Origin: Neobacillus pocheonensis
GTDB taxonomy: Bacteria > Bacillota > Bacilli > Bacillales > Cytobacillaceae
Assembly: GCA_023702235.1 (NCBI GenBank)
Contig: JAMQCR010000001.1
Span: 1,736,001-1,800,000 of the forward strand
Reading direction: 5' to 3'
DNA: 64,000 nucleotides
This document shows positions 14,768-25,567 of the stretch, in pieces; position 1 is the first letter of the stretch; the number at the start of each line of letters is the position of its first letter. The notes under the pieces are model-generated. The model was not told the origin of the DNA. It was given only the letters and a program-made list of their open reading frames with translations, and ran no database searches. Made by a program: the position numbers and the translations under genes.

Positions 14768-16185
14768 TTAATCTGGAATTCTTCTAGATTCAGCGAATGC
14801 ACAAGCTAGTTTTTGAATTCCTATATGAATAGCTTCTTCCTTTAGCCCACCATATCCAAGAATAATTGGCTGAGATGAATATGAGGGATTTTTCATCCAG
14901 TATTTTTCTGTTAAATAAATAGTAACTCCTAATTCTTTTGCTTTAGAAACCAATTCTCTCGAATCTATCCCTTTAAATTCAACAAGGATATGGAGTCCAG
15001 CTTTCTGCCCGATTACCCTAACATGATCTCCGAAAAATAATTTTATAGCCTCTAGTATTGCCTTCTGTTTCCCCTGATAGATTTTTCTCATTTTTCGAAT
15101 ATGCCTACTAAAATGTCCTTCCATCATGAACCGATTCAATGCTTCTTGAATAAGTGGTGAAACGGTTTGGTTAAAAAAGAAGAATTCCGAGTGAAATCGC
15201 TTGATTAAAGCCACAGGTAAAACCATATAGCTAACCCTTGCTGCCGGTAGAAATGCCTTTGAAAACGTTCCTAAATAGATGACATTATCGTTTGTATCAA
15301 GTGATTTTAAAGACGGTATTGGTTGTCCTTGATAACGAAATTCCCCATCATAATCGTCTTCAATGATATAGCTTTGATTTCTAGCTGCCCATTGCAGCAA
15401 TTTTATCCTTTTTTGAATCGGTAAGATCATACCTAAAGGAAACTGATGCGAGGGTGTCACATAAGTGCATTTTGCTGAACTTTCCTCTAGCTCATCAAGA
15501 TTAATTCCATCCGATTCAATTGATATGGGGACAAGTGTGCACTGATGACTCTCGAAAACAAAACGGACACCATCATACCCGGGATTCTCCATAGCCACTT
15601 CTTTATTGGTTAACCCAAGCAACTGGCATAATAAGCTGATAGCTGTCTGGGTCCCAGCACTTAGGATGATTTGATCGGCACTGCAAGAAATACCCCGCGC
15701 CTGATGAAGATATCCGGCAATTTCACTTCTTAGACCAAAATGGCTTGCTTCTCTCCGTAAGAAAATACTTCTTGAATTGGATTTTCCATCGCTTCAACCA
15801 CACATTTTTTCCAAACTTTAAGTGGAAAACGATCTAACTCAATATCTCCATATTGGAAATCAATAACATGTCTTGGGTCAGGACGAAGGGTGGTTTTAGG
15901 AGCATCCTTTGGCATTTTGCTCTGTTCTTTCCTAAAATCATCTAGCTCTAAAACGTATAATCCGCTCTTTTCTTTACTTTCTACATACCCTTCAGCAACA
16001 AGCTGTTGATATGCAGTTTCAACTGTATTCCTGCTTATATTTAAAGTCTGGGAAAGCTGTCTGATTGAAGGAAGCTTTATACCTACTTTCAATCTACCAT
16101 GCTCAATTTCATCCCGAAAATAATGATACAACTGTAAATAGAGCGATATAGAACCATCTTTTTTAATAAAAGGTGTTAAGTTCAC
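14768..16185 (-). pseudogene. MocR/PdxR-type GntR regulator with aminotransferase domain, frameshifted
   Basis: GTG start at 16185 with AAAGGAG eight bases upstream. The N-terminal winged helix (KLPSIRQLSQTLNISRNTVE) is followed by a fold-type I aminotransferase domain (YVTPSHQFPLGMILPIQKR, IIEDDYDGEFRYQGQPIPSL, YLGTFSKAFLPAARVSYMVL) that binds PLP. The frame breaks near 15742: one G of a GG is missing, so GEKQ-GHFGLRSEIAGYL becomes GEKQAILV and stops. The remainder is undisturbed. The divergent neighbour is a PNPOx-fold protein, a usual partner, so the pair probably concerned vitamin B6 or flavin metabolism. Confidence 0.85.
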
Positions 16186-16294
16186 AAAAACGCTCCTTTC
16201 TGTCCCTCTTGAATTTTCCAATTCTGTCACTTTTAATAAGGGCAAATGATTCTTAAAATGAGTGTAACATTTAAGTTTAAAAGGAGATAGATTT

Positions 16295-16844
16295 ATGTTA
16301 CCAATAAGACAACAAAAATTAGAATGGTCGGATCAACCAAAAATGAATGATTTCTTACGAACAGCGGAAACGGGATTTTTAGGATTATCTGATGGCACCC
16401 TGCCCTATGTGATTCCCCTAAATTTTGTATGGATGAATGGCCATATATTTCCACGGTGCCTCGGAAGGTAGAAAAGTGACGATCATGGAGGAAAACGCAA
16501 ATGCCTGTTTTACGGTTAGTGAAGCTCAAGGAACACTTACTGATCACGTACCGGCTAAAACAGATACGGCCTATTTGAGCGTAATGATTTTTGGGGAAGC
16601 CCAAAAAGTAAATGATCTTGAAGAAGCAGTTATGGTTATGCAAGCAATGCTTGATAAATATGTTCCAGGATACTACGAAAAAGCACTGTCCAAATCGCAT
16701 GTTGATAAATACCGTTCTTCGCTTGGAAGTCGGACAGCAGTCTATAAAATCGAAGCAAAGAATATAACTGCAAAAGCAAATCCAATACAATTAGAAAAAC
16801 TATTTTATTCTGGAAAAACGACGCAAAATGATATTTCCAATTAA
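16295..16844 (+). pseudogene. Pyridoxamine 5'-phosphate oxidase-fold protein, frameshifted
   Basis: Begins at an ATG behind AAAGGAG and reads RQQKLEWSDQPKMNDFLRTA, then [13 protein letters not shown]. There an ATAT repeat at about 16443-16448 has lost two bases; the sense continues [18 protein letters not shown] and runs to the end ([17 protein letters not shown]). This is the split-barrel flavin-nucleotide-binding family often encoded opposite MocR regulators. The shared intergenic region probably holds the regulator's operator. Confidence 0.85.
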
Positions 16845-16943
16845 ATCACAGTGTTTTTCTTGTTAAAAATCTAGTCGAATCCTCGAAAATTTAGTATGAT
16901 GTAATAATGTATTGATTCTTGAACAAAGCGAGGATTGCAAAAA

Positions 16944-18496
16944 ATGAGCTTACTTACTGTCGATAATTTATCACATACATTTGGCGACCGTACTTTATTT
17001 AAAGACGTTTCATTTCGATTATTAGCTGAAGATCATATTGGGCTTGTCGGTGCCAATGGCGTTGGTAAGTCCACCTTAATGAATATCATTACTGGTCAAT
17101 TGATTCATGATAGCGGCCGCGTTGAGTGGACACCCGGTACCCATTATGGCTATTTGGATCAGCATACTGTTCTGACTCCAGGCAAAACGATGCGTGATGT
17201 GTTGCGTGATGCCTTCTTACCTCTTTTTGAAAAAGAAAAAGAATTAAATGAAGTAACCGCTCAAATGTCTGATGCTACACCAGAAGAGCTTGAAGATCTT
17301 CTGGAAGAATGGGTGAAATCCAAGATGCTCTTGATGCCGGCGGCTTCTATTCATTGGATATTAAAATTGAAGAAGCAGCACGCGGATTAGGACTTGATGC
17401 AATTGGTTTAGAACGTGACGTGGCAGCTCTCAGCGGTGGGCAGCGGACAAAGGTCCTCCTTGCTAAACTTCTTTTAGAACAACCAAAAGTGCTGTTACTT
17501 GACGAACCGACCAACTATCTAGATGTTGAGCATATTCGTTGGTTAACATCATATTTAAAAGATTACCCATATGCGTTTATCTTGATTAGCCATGATACCG
17601 AATTCATGAACCCAGTATCAAATGTTATTTTCCAATTGGAATTTTCTAAGCTAACACGCTACACAGCAAGCTACGAGAAATTCCTTGAATTAGCTGAAAT
17701 CAATAAGAATCAACATATTAATGCCTATGAAAAGCAAAAGGAATTCATTAAAAAACAAGAAGACTTTATTGCAAAGAATAAAGCCCGTTACTCCACTACC
17801 GGTCGTGCGAAGAGCCGTCAAAAGCAGCTTGACCGAATCGAACGGATTGACCGACCTGAAACAGCCATGAAGCCCATCTTCGGCTTTAAAGAATCCCGCA
17901 GTAGCAGCCGTTATGTTTTTGAAGCAAAGGATTTAGAAATTGGTTACTCGAATCCACTGCTGCCAAAAATGAATATGACGATTGAGCGTGGCGAAAAAGT
18001 TGCGATTATTGGCTGTAATGGTGTTGGGAAATCGACCCTTCTTAAAACCATGCTAGGTAAAATCGACCCATTACATGGGAAAGTCGAACGCGGTGATTTC
18101 CTCTTCCCTTCTTATTTTGAACAAGAAGTTAAAGCAGGCGGAATAACTCCGATTGATGATGTCTGGAATGCGTTCCCTTCAATGGATCAGAATCAAGTTC
18201 GTGCAGCACTTGCTCGCTGTGGATTAAAAAACGAGCACATCTCTCGTCCAATGAACCAGTTAAGCGGTGGAGAACAGGCGAAGGTTCGCTTATGTAAGCT
18301 TATGATGAATGAAAGCAATTGGATTTTGTTTGATGAGCCGACAAACCACCTTGATGTGGTAGCAAAAGAAGAGTTAAAGCGCGCATTAAAAGAATACAAA
18401 GGTACCGTTGTTCTTGTTTGCCACGAACCAGACTTTTATGAAGATTGGGTTACAAAGGTTTGGAATGTGGAAGAATGGTCACAACAACCAGTTTAA
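16944..18496 (+). pseudogene. yfmM: ABC-F ATPase YfmM, frameshifted
   Basis: The ATG start is preceded by GCGAGGA. It closely follows B. subtilis YfmM: MSLLTVDNLSHTFGDRTLF, two nucleotide-binding domains (Walker A GANGVGKST and GCNGVGKST; signatures LSGGQRTKV and LSGGEQAKV; Walker B VLLLDEPTNYLD and WILFDEPTNHLD), and the inter-domain linker with KNKARYSTTGRAKSRQKQLD. No membrane domain; ABC-F proteins act on ribosomes. One A is missing near 17308 (GAAGAAATG to GAAGAATG), so the first 120 residues are out of frame with the rest. Confidence 0.9.
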
Positions 18497-18518
18497 AATT
18501 TGATTGTTTGTTTCCATT

Positions 18519-18545
18519 CCCCTGCCTAAATGGCAGGGGGTTTTT
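18519..18545 (+). terminator. Terminator of yfmM
   Basis: Perfect CCCCTGCC / GGCAGGGG stem with a TAAAT loop, followed by G and five T. Confidence 0.85.
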
Positions 18546-18696
18546 GTTGTTGATAAAGGGAAATAATGGATTCTAAGACGAATTTCTTCATATAACAATA
18601 TTTTTTATTATGTAAATATTATTAAGTGCGTTGAAAATAAACTTGAATGCTGTAAACTAATTCAGTAAACAAAAAACAGTTGAGGTGGATTCATTG

Positions 18697-19595
18697 ATGA
18701 AAAAATGGTTTTCTGTCATTATTCTTTTTGTTCTCGTATTTGCATTAGCAGCCTGCGGACAAAAGGATGATAAAGCAAGCAATGCAAAAAAAGAGGCAAC
18801 AGCAAAAGAAGTATTTAAAATCGGAGCGATTCCTGATCAGAATGCAGCTGACCTAGGAAAAGGCATGACTGCGGTTGCAAAATATCTTAGTGAAAAAACA
18901 GGTATGAAGGTTGAATTCGTTCCGTCTGTTGATTATGCAGCACTAGTAACAGCATTCCAACGCGGAGAAATTAACCTTGCTTGGTTTGGTGGTTTAACAA
19001 GTGTACAAGCAAGAGCGCTAGTCCCAGCTGCTGATTCGATTGTTCAAAGACCACGTGATTCTCAGTTCCATTCGGTATTTGTCACACAACCATCATCTGG
19101 TATTACAAAATTACAAGATTTAAAAGGGAAATCCTTTACTTTCGGCAGCGAAAGCTCTACTTCTGCCATTTAATGCCGCGTTATTATTTGATGGAAGCAG
19201 GTATTGATGCCAATAAAGATTTTGACGGCAAGCCAAACTTCTCCGGATCACATGATACAACCTACAAGCTCGTTGAATCTGGGGCATTTAAAGCAGGTGC
19301 TTTAAATGAGGCAGTCTGGCAAGCAGCTGTAAAGGATAAAAAAGTTGACACAAATAAAGTAAAAGTATTTTATACTACTCCTTCTTTCTATGACTATAAC
19401 TGGACGATAAATAGTAATGTAGAAGATGTATTTGGTAAAGGGACAAAGCAAAAGGTGAAAGATGCTCTCCTTTCCATCACAACAAAACAAAAAGAGATCA
19501 CCGACTTTTTCCAAACGGATAAATTTGTGGAAACGAAAAATTCAAATTACGATAAGATTGCGAAAGTTGCGAAAGCATTAAACATTATTAAGTAG
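18697..19595 (+). pseudogene. Phosphonate/phosphite-type ABC substrate-binding lipoprotein (PhnD-like), frameshifted
   Basis: ATG start with GAGGTGG upstream; a TTG one codon earlier is possible. Signal peptide with lipobox (VFALAAC). The mature protein has the PhnD/PtxB-like fold: FKIGAIPDQNAADLGKGM, AFQRGEINLAWFGGLTSVQA, and SGSHDTTYKLVESGAFKAGA after the break. One G is missing at about 19165, so FTFGSESSTSGHLMPRYYL is read as ...STSAI and stops. It heads a transporter operon with the ATPase and fused permease. The substrate (phosphonate, phosphite or another oxyanion) cannot be told from sequence. Confidence 0.85.
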
Positions 19596-19609
19596 TAGGT
19601 GTAGGAAAG

Positions 19610-20360
19610 ATGTCTTCAAAAACGATGATTGAAGTAAACAGAATAACGAAAAAGTATGAGCGGAAGATAGCCTTATCTTCCCTTTCTTTTACCATTAAAC
19701 ATGGGGAATTGGTTGCATTGATAGGGCCAGTGGTGCAGGAAAAACCACTTTGTTAAATACGATTGCTGGATTAGTCCCCCTCCAGAATGGTGAAGTTATC
19801 ATTGATGGAAATCCGCTAGCTAATTATAAAAAAGGCAAATTATTTGCAAAAAAAGTGGGCGTCATCCGCCAGCAATTTGATTTAATCGGTCCACTTGCCG
19901 TCATTCATAATGTACTGGCCGGAAATTTAGCTGATTGGGGATTTTTTAAATCGATGCTTTCACTGCTTATCCCACAAGAAAAAGCAATAGCTGTCCGAGC
20001 ACTAGAAAGGGTTGGACTTACGGATAAATCGTACGAGCTTACTTCTAATTTATCAGGGGGGAGCAACAGCGTGTCGCGATGGCAAGATTGATGGTACAAA
20101 AGCCAGAAATTATTCTTGCCGATGAACCGGTAGCCTCCCTTGACCCTGCCCGGGCAGATGATTTACTTTCGATACTGACAAAACTCGTTTCTGAGGAAAA
20201 ACAAACCCTGTTAGCCAGCTTACATTCCGTTGAGTATGCCCGCAAATATTTTACGCGAATCATCTCGCTGAAAAACGGTGAATTATTTTTTGATTTGCCA
20301 ACAGAAAAAGTAACGGATGACCTCCTTACTGAGCTTTATCAGCTAAAGGAGCAAGGATAA
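19610..20360 (+). pseudogene. Phosphonate-type ABC transporter ATPase (PhnC-like), two frameshifts
   Basis: ATG behind GTAGGAAAG. The first frame ends within Walker A: GELVALIGPSGAGKTTLLNT is broken because one C is missing near 19727. The second break is in the signature: LSGGEQQRVAMARLM lost one G from a seven-G run (now 20056-20061). Walker B is IILADEPVASLDP. Reconstructed length is about 250 residues, normal for PhnC. It couples to the fused permease that starts two bases after its stop. Confidence 0.85.
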
Positions 20361-20361
20361 A

Positions 20362-21999
20362 ATGAAAAGCGATAGGTTCAATTTTCACTTGCCCAAACGA
20401 TTTTTTCTTACTTTACTACTAATTGCTGTGTTTGTCTGGAGTCTGTTTTCGGTTGAATGGAATAAAGATGTATTTCATACCGGTGGAATTCCGACAATGC
20501 TACAAATTCTTAAAGCCATCATCCACCCTGATTTGTCACCACCCCTTTTGATCCTTGGTGTTCAATCAGCATGGATAACACTAGTTTATGCTGTTTCCGG
20601 GATGTCGTTGGCGATTATCTATGCATTTATTGTTGGTATACTTGCTTCAGGGATATTAACATCAAGTAAAACTTCACGCTTATTTTCTAAAGTTTTTTTT
20701 AGAGGGCTATTAGGATTTACCCGCTCCATTCATGAGCTCGTCTGGGCATGGCTCTTTGTTGCTGCTGTTGGTTTATCGCCCTACGCAGCTATTCTGGCCA
20801 TTGCCATTCCATATGGTGGAATCCTTGGTCGAATATTTGCGGATATGTTAAATGATGTACCAGAGCAACCCGTTAAAGCGCTAAAATCGGTTGGTGCTTC
20901 GAGGCTGCAAATTCTTTTTTATGGTTATCTTCCCCTTGTCCTTATTGATATGGTTAGTTATACGATGTATCGTTTTGAGTGTGCAATCCGTTCTTCGGCA
21001 ATTATGAGTTTTGTCGGGCTCGGTGGACTTGGTTACCAGATACAATTGTCCCTCGCTGACTTGAAATATGAGCAAGTTTGGACATATGTATTTTTTCTAA
21101 TCGTACTTGTGTTATTTGTGGATATATGGAGTAATTTTGTACGAAAAGGTATGTCAGAGCAAAATAGAACAAAGTTGCTTAGATCTGGTTGGCTATCTTC
21201 ATTCTTTGCGATTCTCCTCATTACCTGTTCTTGGGTGTATATTACACAGGGGGACAATGCTGATTTATTCGCCTTACTCACAACTCAGAACCTTGAATAT
21301 GCCAAAAAGTTCTTTGGTGGAATGATCGGGTTTAATGATAAACATCCTTCTTTCCTTGATGCAAGTAGTTGGTCGTCTGCAATGAAACTGACGCTAGAAA
21401 CGTTAGAAATGAGTATCATGGCTATTGGTTTTGCCACCATTGCTGCATTTTTAACGGTCATTCCTGCTGCAAGAAATATAGCCAATGGCAGCTTAACCTT
21501 GTCGAAAAAATGGTACAATTGGATTTTGTTTGGCATTGTCCGTATCCTTTATATTTTTTCACGTTCTGTCCCAGAGTTGGTATGGGCGATGATGATTATT
21601 TTTATCTTTAAACCAGGTCTTCTTCCTGGTGCAATTGCTCTTGCACTTCATAACTTTGGAATACTTGGAAAGCTTTGGGCTGAAGTCATCGAAGATATGG
21701 ATCAGCGCCCGATTCGTAACCTAGCTTCAGCAGGTGCCTCCAAAGGACAGATGCTCTTTTACGGCATCCTTCCAACCGTTATGCCAAGATTTCTTACCTA
21801 CATTCTTTATCGCTGGGAAGTCATCATGCGAACCACTATTGTTGTAGGTTTTGTTGGTGCTGGCGGCCTTGGCATGCAGTTTAAGCTGAGTATGAGTTAT
21901 TTTCAATATACAGATATCACCCTTCTATTACTTTGTTATATGATTCTTGTAATCATTGCCGACTTCGCATCGGAAAGTACAAGGAAAGCAGCAAAATAA
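20362..21999 (+). CDS. Fused phosphonate-type ABC permease (PhnE-PhnE in one chain)
   Basis: 545 residues with two homologous permease halves, each ending in the transmembrane coupling signature (ALKSVGASRLQILFYGYLPL and NLASAGASKGQMLFYGILPT) and in VGLGGLGYQI or VGAGGLGMQF. About 12 membrane segments. Each half is the size of PhnE (about 270 residues), so PhnE1 and PhnE2 of ordinary systems are joined here. AAGGAGCAAGG precedes the ATG inside the ATPase end, indicating translational coupling. It is the only unbroken gene of this transporter. Confidence 0.9.
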   Translation: MKSDRFNFHLPKRFFLTLLLIAVFVWSLFSVEWNKDVFHTGGIPTMLQILKAIIHPDLSPPLLILGVQSAWITLVYAVSGMSLAIIYAFIVGILASGILTSSKTSRLFSKVFFRGLLGFTRSIHELVWAWLFVAAVGLSPYAAILAIAIPYGGILGRIFADMLNDVPEQPVKALKSVGASRLQILFYGYLPLVLIDMVSYTMYRFECAIRSSAIMSFVGLGGLGYQIQLSLADLKYEQVWTYVFFLIVLVLFVDIWSNFVRKGMSEQNRTKLLRSGWLSSFFAILLITCSWVYITQGDNADLFALLTTQNLEYAKKFFGGMIGFNDKHPSFLDASSWSSAMKLTLETLEMSIMAIGFATIAAFLTVIPAARNIANGSLTLSKKWYNWILFGIVRILYIFSRSVPELVWAMMIIFIFKPGLLPGAIALALHNFGILGKLWAEVIEDMDQRPIRNLASAGASKGQMLFYGILPTVMPRFLTYILYRWEVIMRTTIVVGFVGAGGLGMQFKLSMSYFQYTDITLLLLCYMILVIIADFASESTRKAAK

Positions 22000-22000
22000 A

Positions 22001-22042
22001 AAAGAACACACTTCTTTTAATAAGGGAGATGTGTTCTTTTTT
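22001..22042 (+). terminator. Terminator of the transporter operon
   Basis: AAAGAACACA / TGTGTTCTTT stem with a 19-base loop and a T run, starting just after the permease stop. Confidence 0.8.
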
Positions 22043-22386
22043 GTTTGAACAATTATTAATTTAACATCATCTATTCCTATATAGAAAGACAAAAGCATCA
22101 TGTTACATAACGCTATGATATTGATAAATATCAGATATCCTTCTGCTATCTTCTTGCTACCCACTCGAATTAACTGGTCCACTAATAGAATGCTGGGTCT
22201 TATCGTTGGGAATAGGACTTTCGTAACTATCAGGAGTTATCTTTTTAGTTCTGGTTTTGTTCTTTTTCAAAACCATCGTACTTGGCCTTAAGTGATTATG
22301 TGCAATAATGGTCTTGGAGGCATAAGTTTTTAGGACATGCATAGAATGGGTTACAAAGGTATTAATGAACTAAGGAGCCGGTAACC
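22043..22386. other. Intergenic, no gene seen
   Basis: AT-rich 340 bases. Short frames exist on both strands but none has a ribosome-binding site or protein-like composition. The last 40 bases carry the AAGGAG site of the next gene. Confidence 0.4.
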
Positions 22387-22719
22387 ATGAAATCGAAAAC
22401 CTTTATAATGGGTTTATGTCTTTTATTCCTCTTAGCCCTTGTTGCCTATCTAGATTCCCCCTATTCCATTATTAATAAAAATTACTCCTACTCAGCATCG
22501 GTAATTGAGCCGGCAGTAGCTCAGCCGATTGATGAGTCTCCGCCAACAGACGTGCCTCAGTTAGTGGAAAAATTAAAAAAACGTGAAAAAGTCGATGGTT
22601 TTATCGTTGAAACGTACCAAGAATATGAGGTTTATATGGACAAAAATGGGAAGGTAAAAAAAAGCGTGCCAACTTCGAAAACGGATACGCTAAAATATTG
22701 GGATTATAGCAGTCATTAA
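22387..22719 (+). CDS. Exported or membrane-anchored protein of unknown function (110 aa)
   Basis: AAGGAG ten bases upstream. The N-terminal hydrophobic segment (FIMGLCLLFLLALVAYL) is a signal anchor with no clear cleavage site. The outside part is charged and hydrophilic with a Pro-rich linker (AQPIDESPPTDVPQL) and a helical KLKKREKVDGFIVETYQEY. Monocistronic between two terminators. No family recognised. Confidence 0.65.
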   Translation: MKSKTFIMGLCLLFLLALVAYLDSPYSIINKNYSYSASVIEPAVAQPIDESPPTDVPQLVEKLKKREKVDGFIVETYQEYEVYMDKNGKVKKSVPTSKTDTLKYWDYSSH

Positions 22720-22784
22720 TAGAAGATCTTGAGATAATCTTGAATGGTTCTGTATATAGGTGCTAAACAATTAAATGACATTAG

Positions 22785-22819
22785 AAATGACGTGTTGATT
22801 GGCACACGTCATTTTTTTG
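22785..22819 (+). terminator. Terminator
   Basis: Perfect 11-bp AAATGACGTGT / ACACGTCATTT stem and T7, about 65 bases after the exported-protein gene. Confidence 0.75.
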
Positions 22820-23031
22820 CTGTATTAAGGATTATCGAACATTTGAAACTTTTGATACCAAAATCTCGCCATTACATCTATTTGTTTCATCTAGTCATCC
22901 TCCATTTTCATGAAAGTATATACTATAAATTACTTTACATAATTCGCTTTTTTTCATACAGTTAGACATAGTGCGTTTTCTCATTACCTTGAAATAACAC
23001 AAATTTAGTAAAGATTTATTAGGGGGACAAT

Positions 23032-23502
23032 ATGTTTTTATCCTATCCAATTTTGACTGCTCTTTTAGGAATGTTAATTGCTCAATTCGTTAAAATACCC
23101 ATTCACTTTTTTACTTCTAAAGAATTAAAATGGAAATTGATGTTTAGTACAGGAGGAATGCCAAGCTCTCACACATCTACCATTATTTCTTTGACTACTG
23201 CAATAGGTTTAACATCGGGAATGTATTCAAATGAATTTGCAATTTGTGTTGTAGTTTCATTAATTGTCATGCATGATGCCACTGGAGTTCGAAGACATGC
23301 AGGATATCACGCAGAAGTTTTAAATAAACTGTTAATAGACTTCAATCGTTTAATTGAAACCTTAAAAAACCCTAATTTAAAGAAAACGGAATATAGAGAT
23401 AATTTAAAAGAATTATTGGGGCATCAACCTATGGAAGTGTTTTTTGGTGCAATAACAGGCATCCTAATAGGTGTTATAACTTATCATTTCTACCCGTTTT
23501 AA
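23032..23502 (+). CDS. yuiD: Divergent PAP2-family membrane protein YuiD-like (DUF212)
   Basis: 156 residues behind AGGGGG. It shows the DUF212 signature: YPILTALLGMLIAQFVKIPI, STGGMPSSHTSTIISLTTAI (phosphatase-like PSSH motif) and MHDATGVRRHAGYHAEVLN, then a variable soluble segment and a final LGHQPMEVFFGAITGILIG. The family is related to acid phosphatases and predicted to act on lipid phosphates in the membrane. The motif residues are all present. Monocistronic. Confidence 0.88.
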   Translation: MFLSYPILTALLGMLIAQFVKIPIHFFTSKELKWKLMFSTGGMPSSHTSTIISLTTAIGLTSGMYSNEFAICVVVSLIVMHDATGVRRHAGYHAEVLNKLLIDFNRLIETLKNPNLKKTEYRDNLKELLGHQPMEVFFGAITGILIGVITYHFYPF

Positions 23503-23596
23503 TTAATAATTAAAAAATGCATTAGATAAAAAATTACTTTACCTTAAGGGCCTTCTCCCTACTTAGTGTATAAGCTTCTAAACCATACAAATAGAA

Positions 23597-23622
23597 AGGC
23601 GCATGAAAAAATTCATGCGCCT
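23597..23622 (-). terminator. Terminator after the O-antigen-ligase-like gene
   Basis: Perfect 11-bp AGGCGCATGAA / TTCATGCGCCT stem with a 4-base loop. On the minus strand it is followed by TTCTATTT. Confidence 0.6.
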
Positions 23623-23706
23623 CTCGCAATAAATAATTCGGACAAAAAACATTGACTAATTTATGGTTTAACAATGAAATTATACCGTTTTACAAACTTA
23701 CAAGCT

Positions 23707-25017
23707 TTACTCTTTATGCTTAGCAGGTTTTGTTTTTTTTTCTTTATTATTTGCCCACATATTAGTAAAAGGTTGATATTCTACAGGATGGGCAGTGTTG
23801 AAAAGATATTTACTACTAATTTCCGCCACATGGTCCAATATAGGTAACGAATCCGTATACCTGTCCCAAAAAGACAGGAGAGGAATAACTACCAAGGCTG
23901 TTTGCGGAGACGACAATGGGTGGTCCAATAAACCGGTAAAGAATAGAATTGGCAGTGAAAGTATAAAGGAATCCATCATTTTCTTATGGTCAGAAGGACA
24001 CTTAATCACGAATAGATATTTCAACCCTGTCCAAAGAAGGAGGATCACAAACGCAAAACCGCCAATTGTTCCGTATTCAGAGAAAAAAGCCAGTAAGATG
24101 TTGTGCGCATGCGGTACCCCTCCACCGTAAACCGAATAGGCTTCTTGAAATCCTAATGGAGTGGTACCAAATAAGGGATGCTGCTCCCAAATACGAATGC
24201 TGTTCAGCCATATTTCTTCCCTAACGGAGGTTGAATAGTCAATCAAATTGGATCTTGGTATGATACGTAGCAGTAACGGGAGTAAAAATACCACGACACC
24301 ACTTACCCATAAACCCACCTTCCGTTTATACCGGAATAAAAACAAAATAAAAATTAATATCATCGTAGCTATACAGGCACGAGATTCAGTTGCTACGATT
24401 CCATAACCTAATAAAAAGACCAAGAACCAGTCCCTCTTTTTAAAGTAGCCAGAAATTTTCTTTTGTCTTAATAGCTTACTAAGAACAAGGGAAAATGAAA
24501 GCAACAGCAGAAAGGAAGCAAAATTTGGATTATATTCACTTCCCACTAGGCGTTGGTCTAGTGGATTTCCGCCAAGCCATTTGGTACCTAACAGGAGCCC
24601 CCAAATGGGGTGGGCTCGAAGCGAAATCGGAAGAAAACTAGAAAGAACGGAATAACATCCTCCAACAATTACGGCTCGTTGGTATGCATTAAAAAGTGGA
24701 AATCTGCACCTTTCTTTCGCACGTAAATACAGTCCGAAATACCCTAGCAACATGGCAAGCACTAGACCATATTCTATTTTTTTTGCAGTAAGTGCCGCAC
24801 CGATTGTGGAGACCATCAGGCATAAAAAGAAAAAGGTCATTACAGTTAATGGGAATTTTAAAGAATTGTTGATTATTCGCTGAATTTGGCTCCAACCCAC
24901 AACAAACAGCCATAGAATCCCGACTGGGGGCAAAAGAAAAATTAACAAAACCCCAGCTTCTACAGTCCAATCTTCTATAAATAGGAAACGTGATCTAATC
25001 TGTAATAATAGTCTCAT
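23707..25017 (-). CDS. O-antigen ligase/Wzy-type membrane protein
   Basis: About 436 residues and 10-12 membrane segments. Two ATGs are adjacent; the second (25017) has better spacing from AAGGGAG. The large loop has the Wzy_C/WaaL features: SVREEIWLNSIRIWEQHPLFG and GVPHAHNILLAFFSEYGTIG, with the family's H-N-x-x-L motif. Such proteins transfer or polymerise undecaprenyl-linked glycans on the outer face of the membrane. No other polysaccharide genes adjoin it, so its glycan is unknown. The basic C-terminal tail (KEKKTKPAKHKE) is unusual. Confidence 0.8.
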   Translation of the reverse strand: MRLLLQIRSRFLFIEDWTVEAGVLLIFLLPPVGILWLFVVGWSQIQRIINNSLKFPLTVMTFFFLCLMVSTIGAALTAKKIEYGLVLAMLLGYFGLYLRAKERCRFPLFNAYQRAVIVGGCYSVLSSFLPISLRAHPIWGLLLGTKWLGGNPLDQRLVGSEYNPNFASFLLLLSFSLVLSKLLRQKKISGYFKKRDWFLVFLLGYGIVATESRACIATMILIFILFLFRYKRKVGLWVSGVVVFLLPLLLRIIPRSNLIDYSTSVREEIWLNSIRIWEQHPLFGTTPLGFQEAYSVYGGGVPHAHNILLAFFSEYGTIGGFAFVILLLWTGLKYLFVIKCPSDHKKMMDSFILSLPILFFTGLLDHPLSSPQTALVVIPLLSFWDRYTDSLPILDHVAEISSKYLFNTAHPVEYQPFTNMWANNKEKKTKPAKHKE

Positions 25018-25265
25018 CATTCTCCCTTTCTTTTAAATAAATTTTTATTAAAAAATAATATGAAGTGCGAAAAGAAACTACTAATCAACAACAGGATGAA
25101 AGATATTGACCTTAAACTATCCTGGTTTAAGATGCATGGTTGAATGCTACTCTCAATCACTTAAAATACGAATCTCCCTTATAAAATATTTTTTAACGAG
25201 CTAATTAATCAGTATCTAAGAAAAAAGCATTATGCCAATCCTTAATCATTCAGCCAATTTAATTA

Positions 25266-25525
25266 TTAAAACTTATCACTTGTCATCGTAGAAATCAATT
25301 GAGGACACTTTTTAACTGGTAAAACATTTTTAATTTCCATTAATTCCATCTGTAATTCCATCTGCTTCAGAGCTCCAAAGATACTCTCTTCTTCAAATGA
25401 TCCCTCATTCTTTTTCAATTGTATTAAGAAACCGTGTTCCCTCTCAAAATAAGAAATTGTGCCTTCAGGTGTAGAATTTTCAGGCTTGTTTCTAAGCCTA
25501 TAGAAACCACCCTAGCATAGATCAT
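25266..25525 (-). pseudogene. Short decayed gene, frameshifted, unknown
   Basis: An ATG opens MIYARVVSIGLETSLK. The sense then continues in another frame from ENSTPEGTISYFEREHGF through EEESIFGALKQMELQMELME to a stop. The two parts are collinear and separated by a likely one-base indel. The reconstructed protein is about 85 residues. It lies where gatD would be expected after murT but does not resemble a glutamine amidotransferase. Confidence 0.4.
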
Positions 25526-25567
25526 TTCACTTGCAGTTTAAGGTGAAATAATTTAAATTTTACCAAT

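Noticed and set aside
25266..25525. gatD partner of murT
   Set aside because: No glutamine-amidotransferase motif, and the fragment is far too short.
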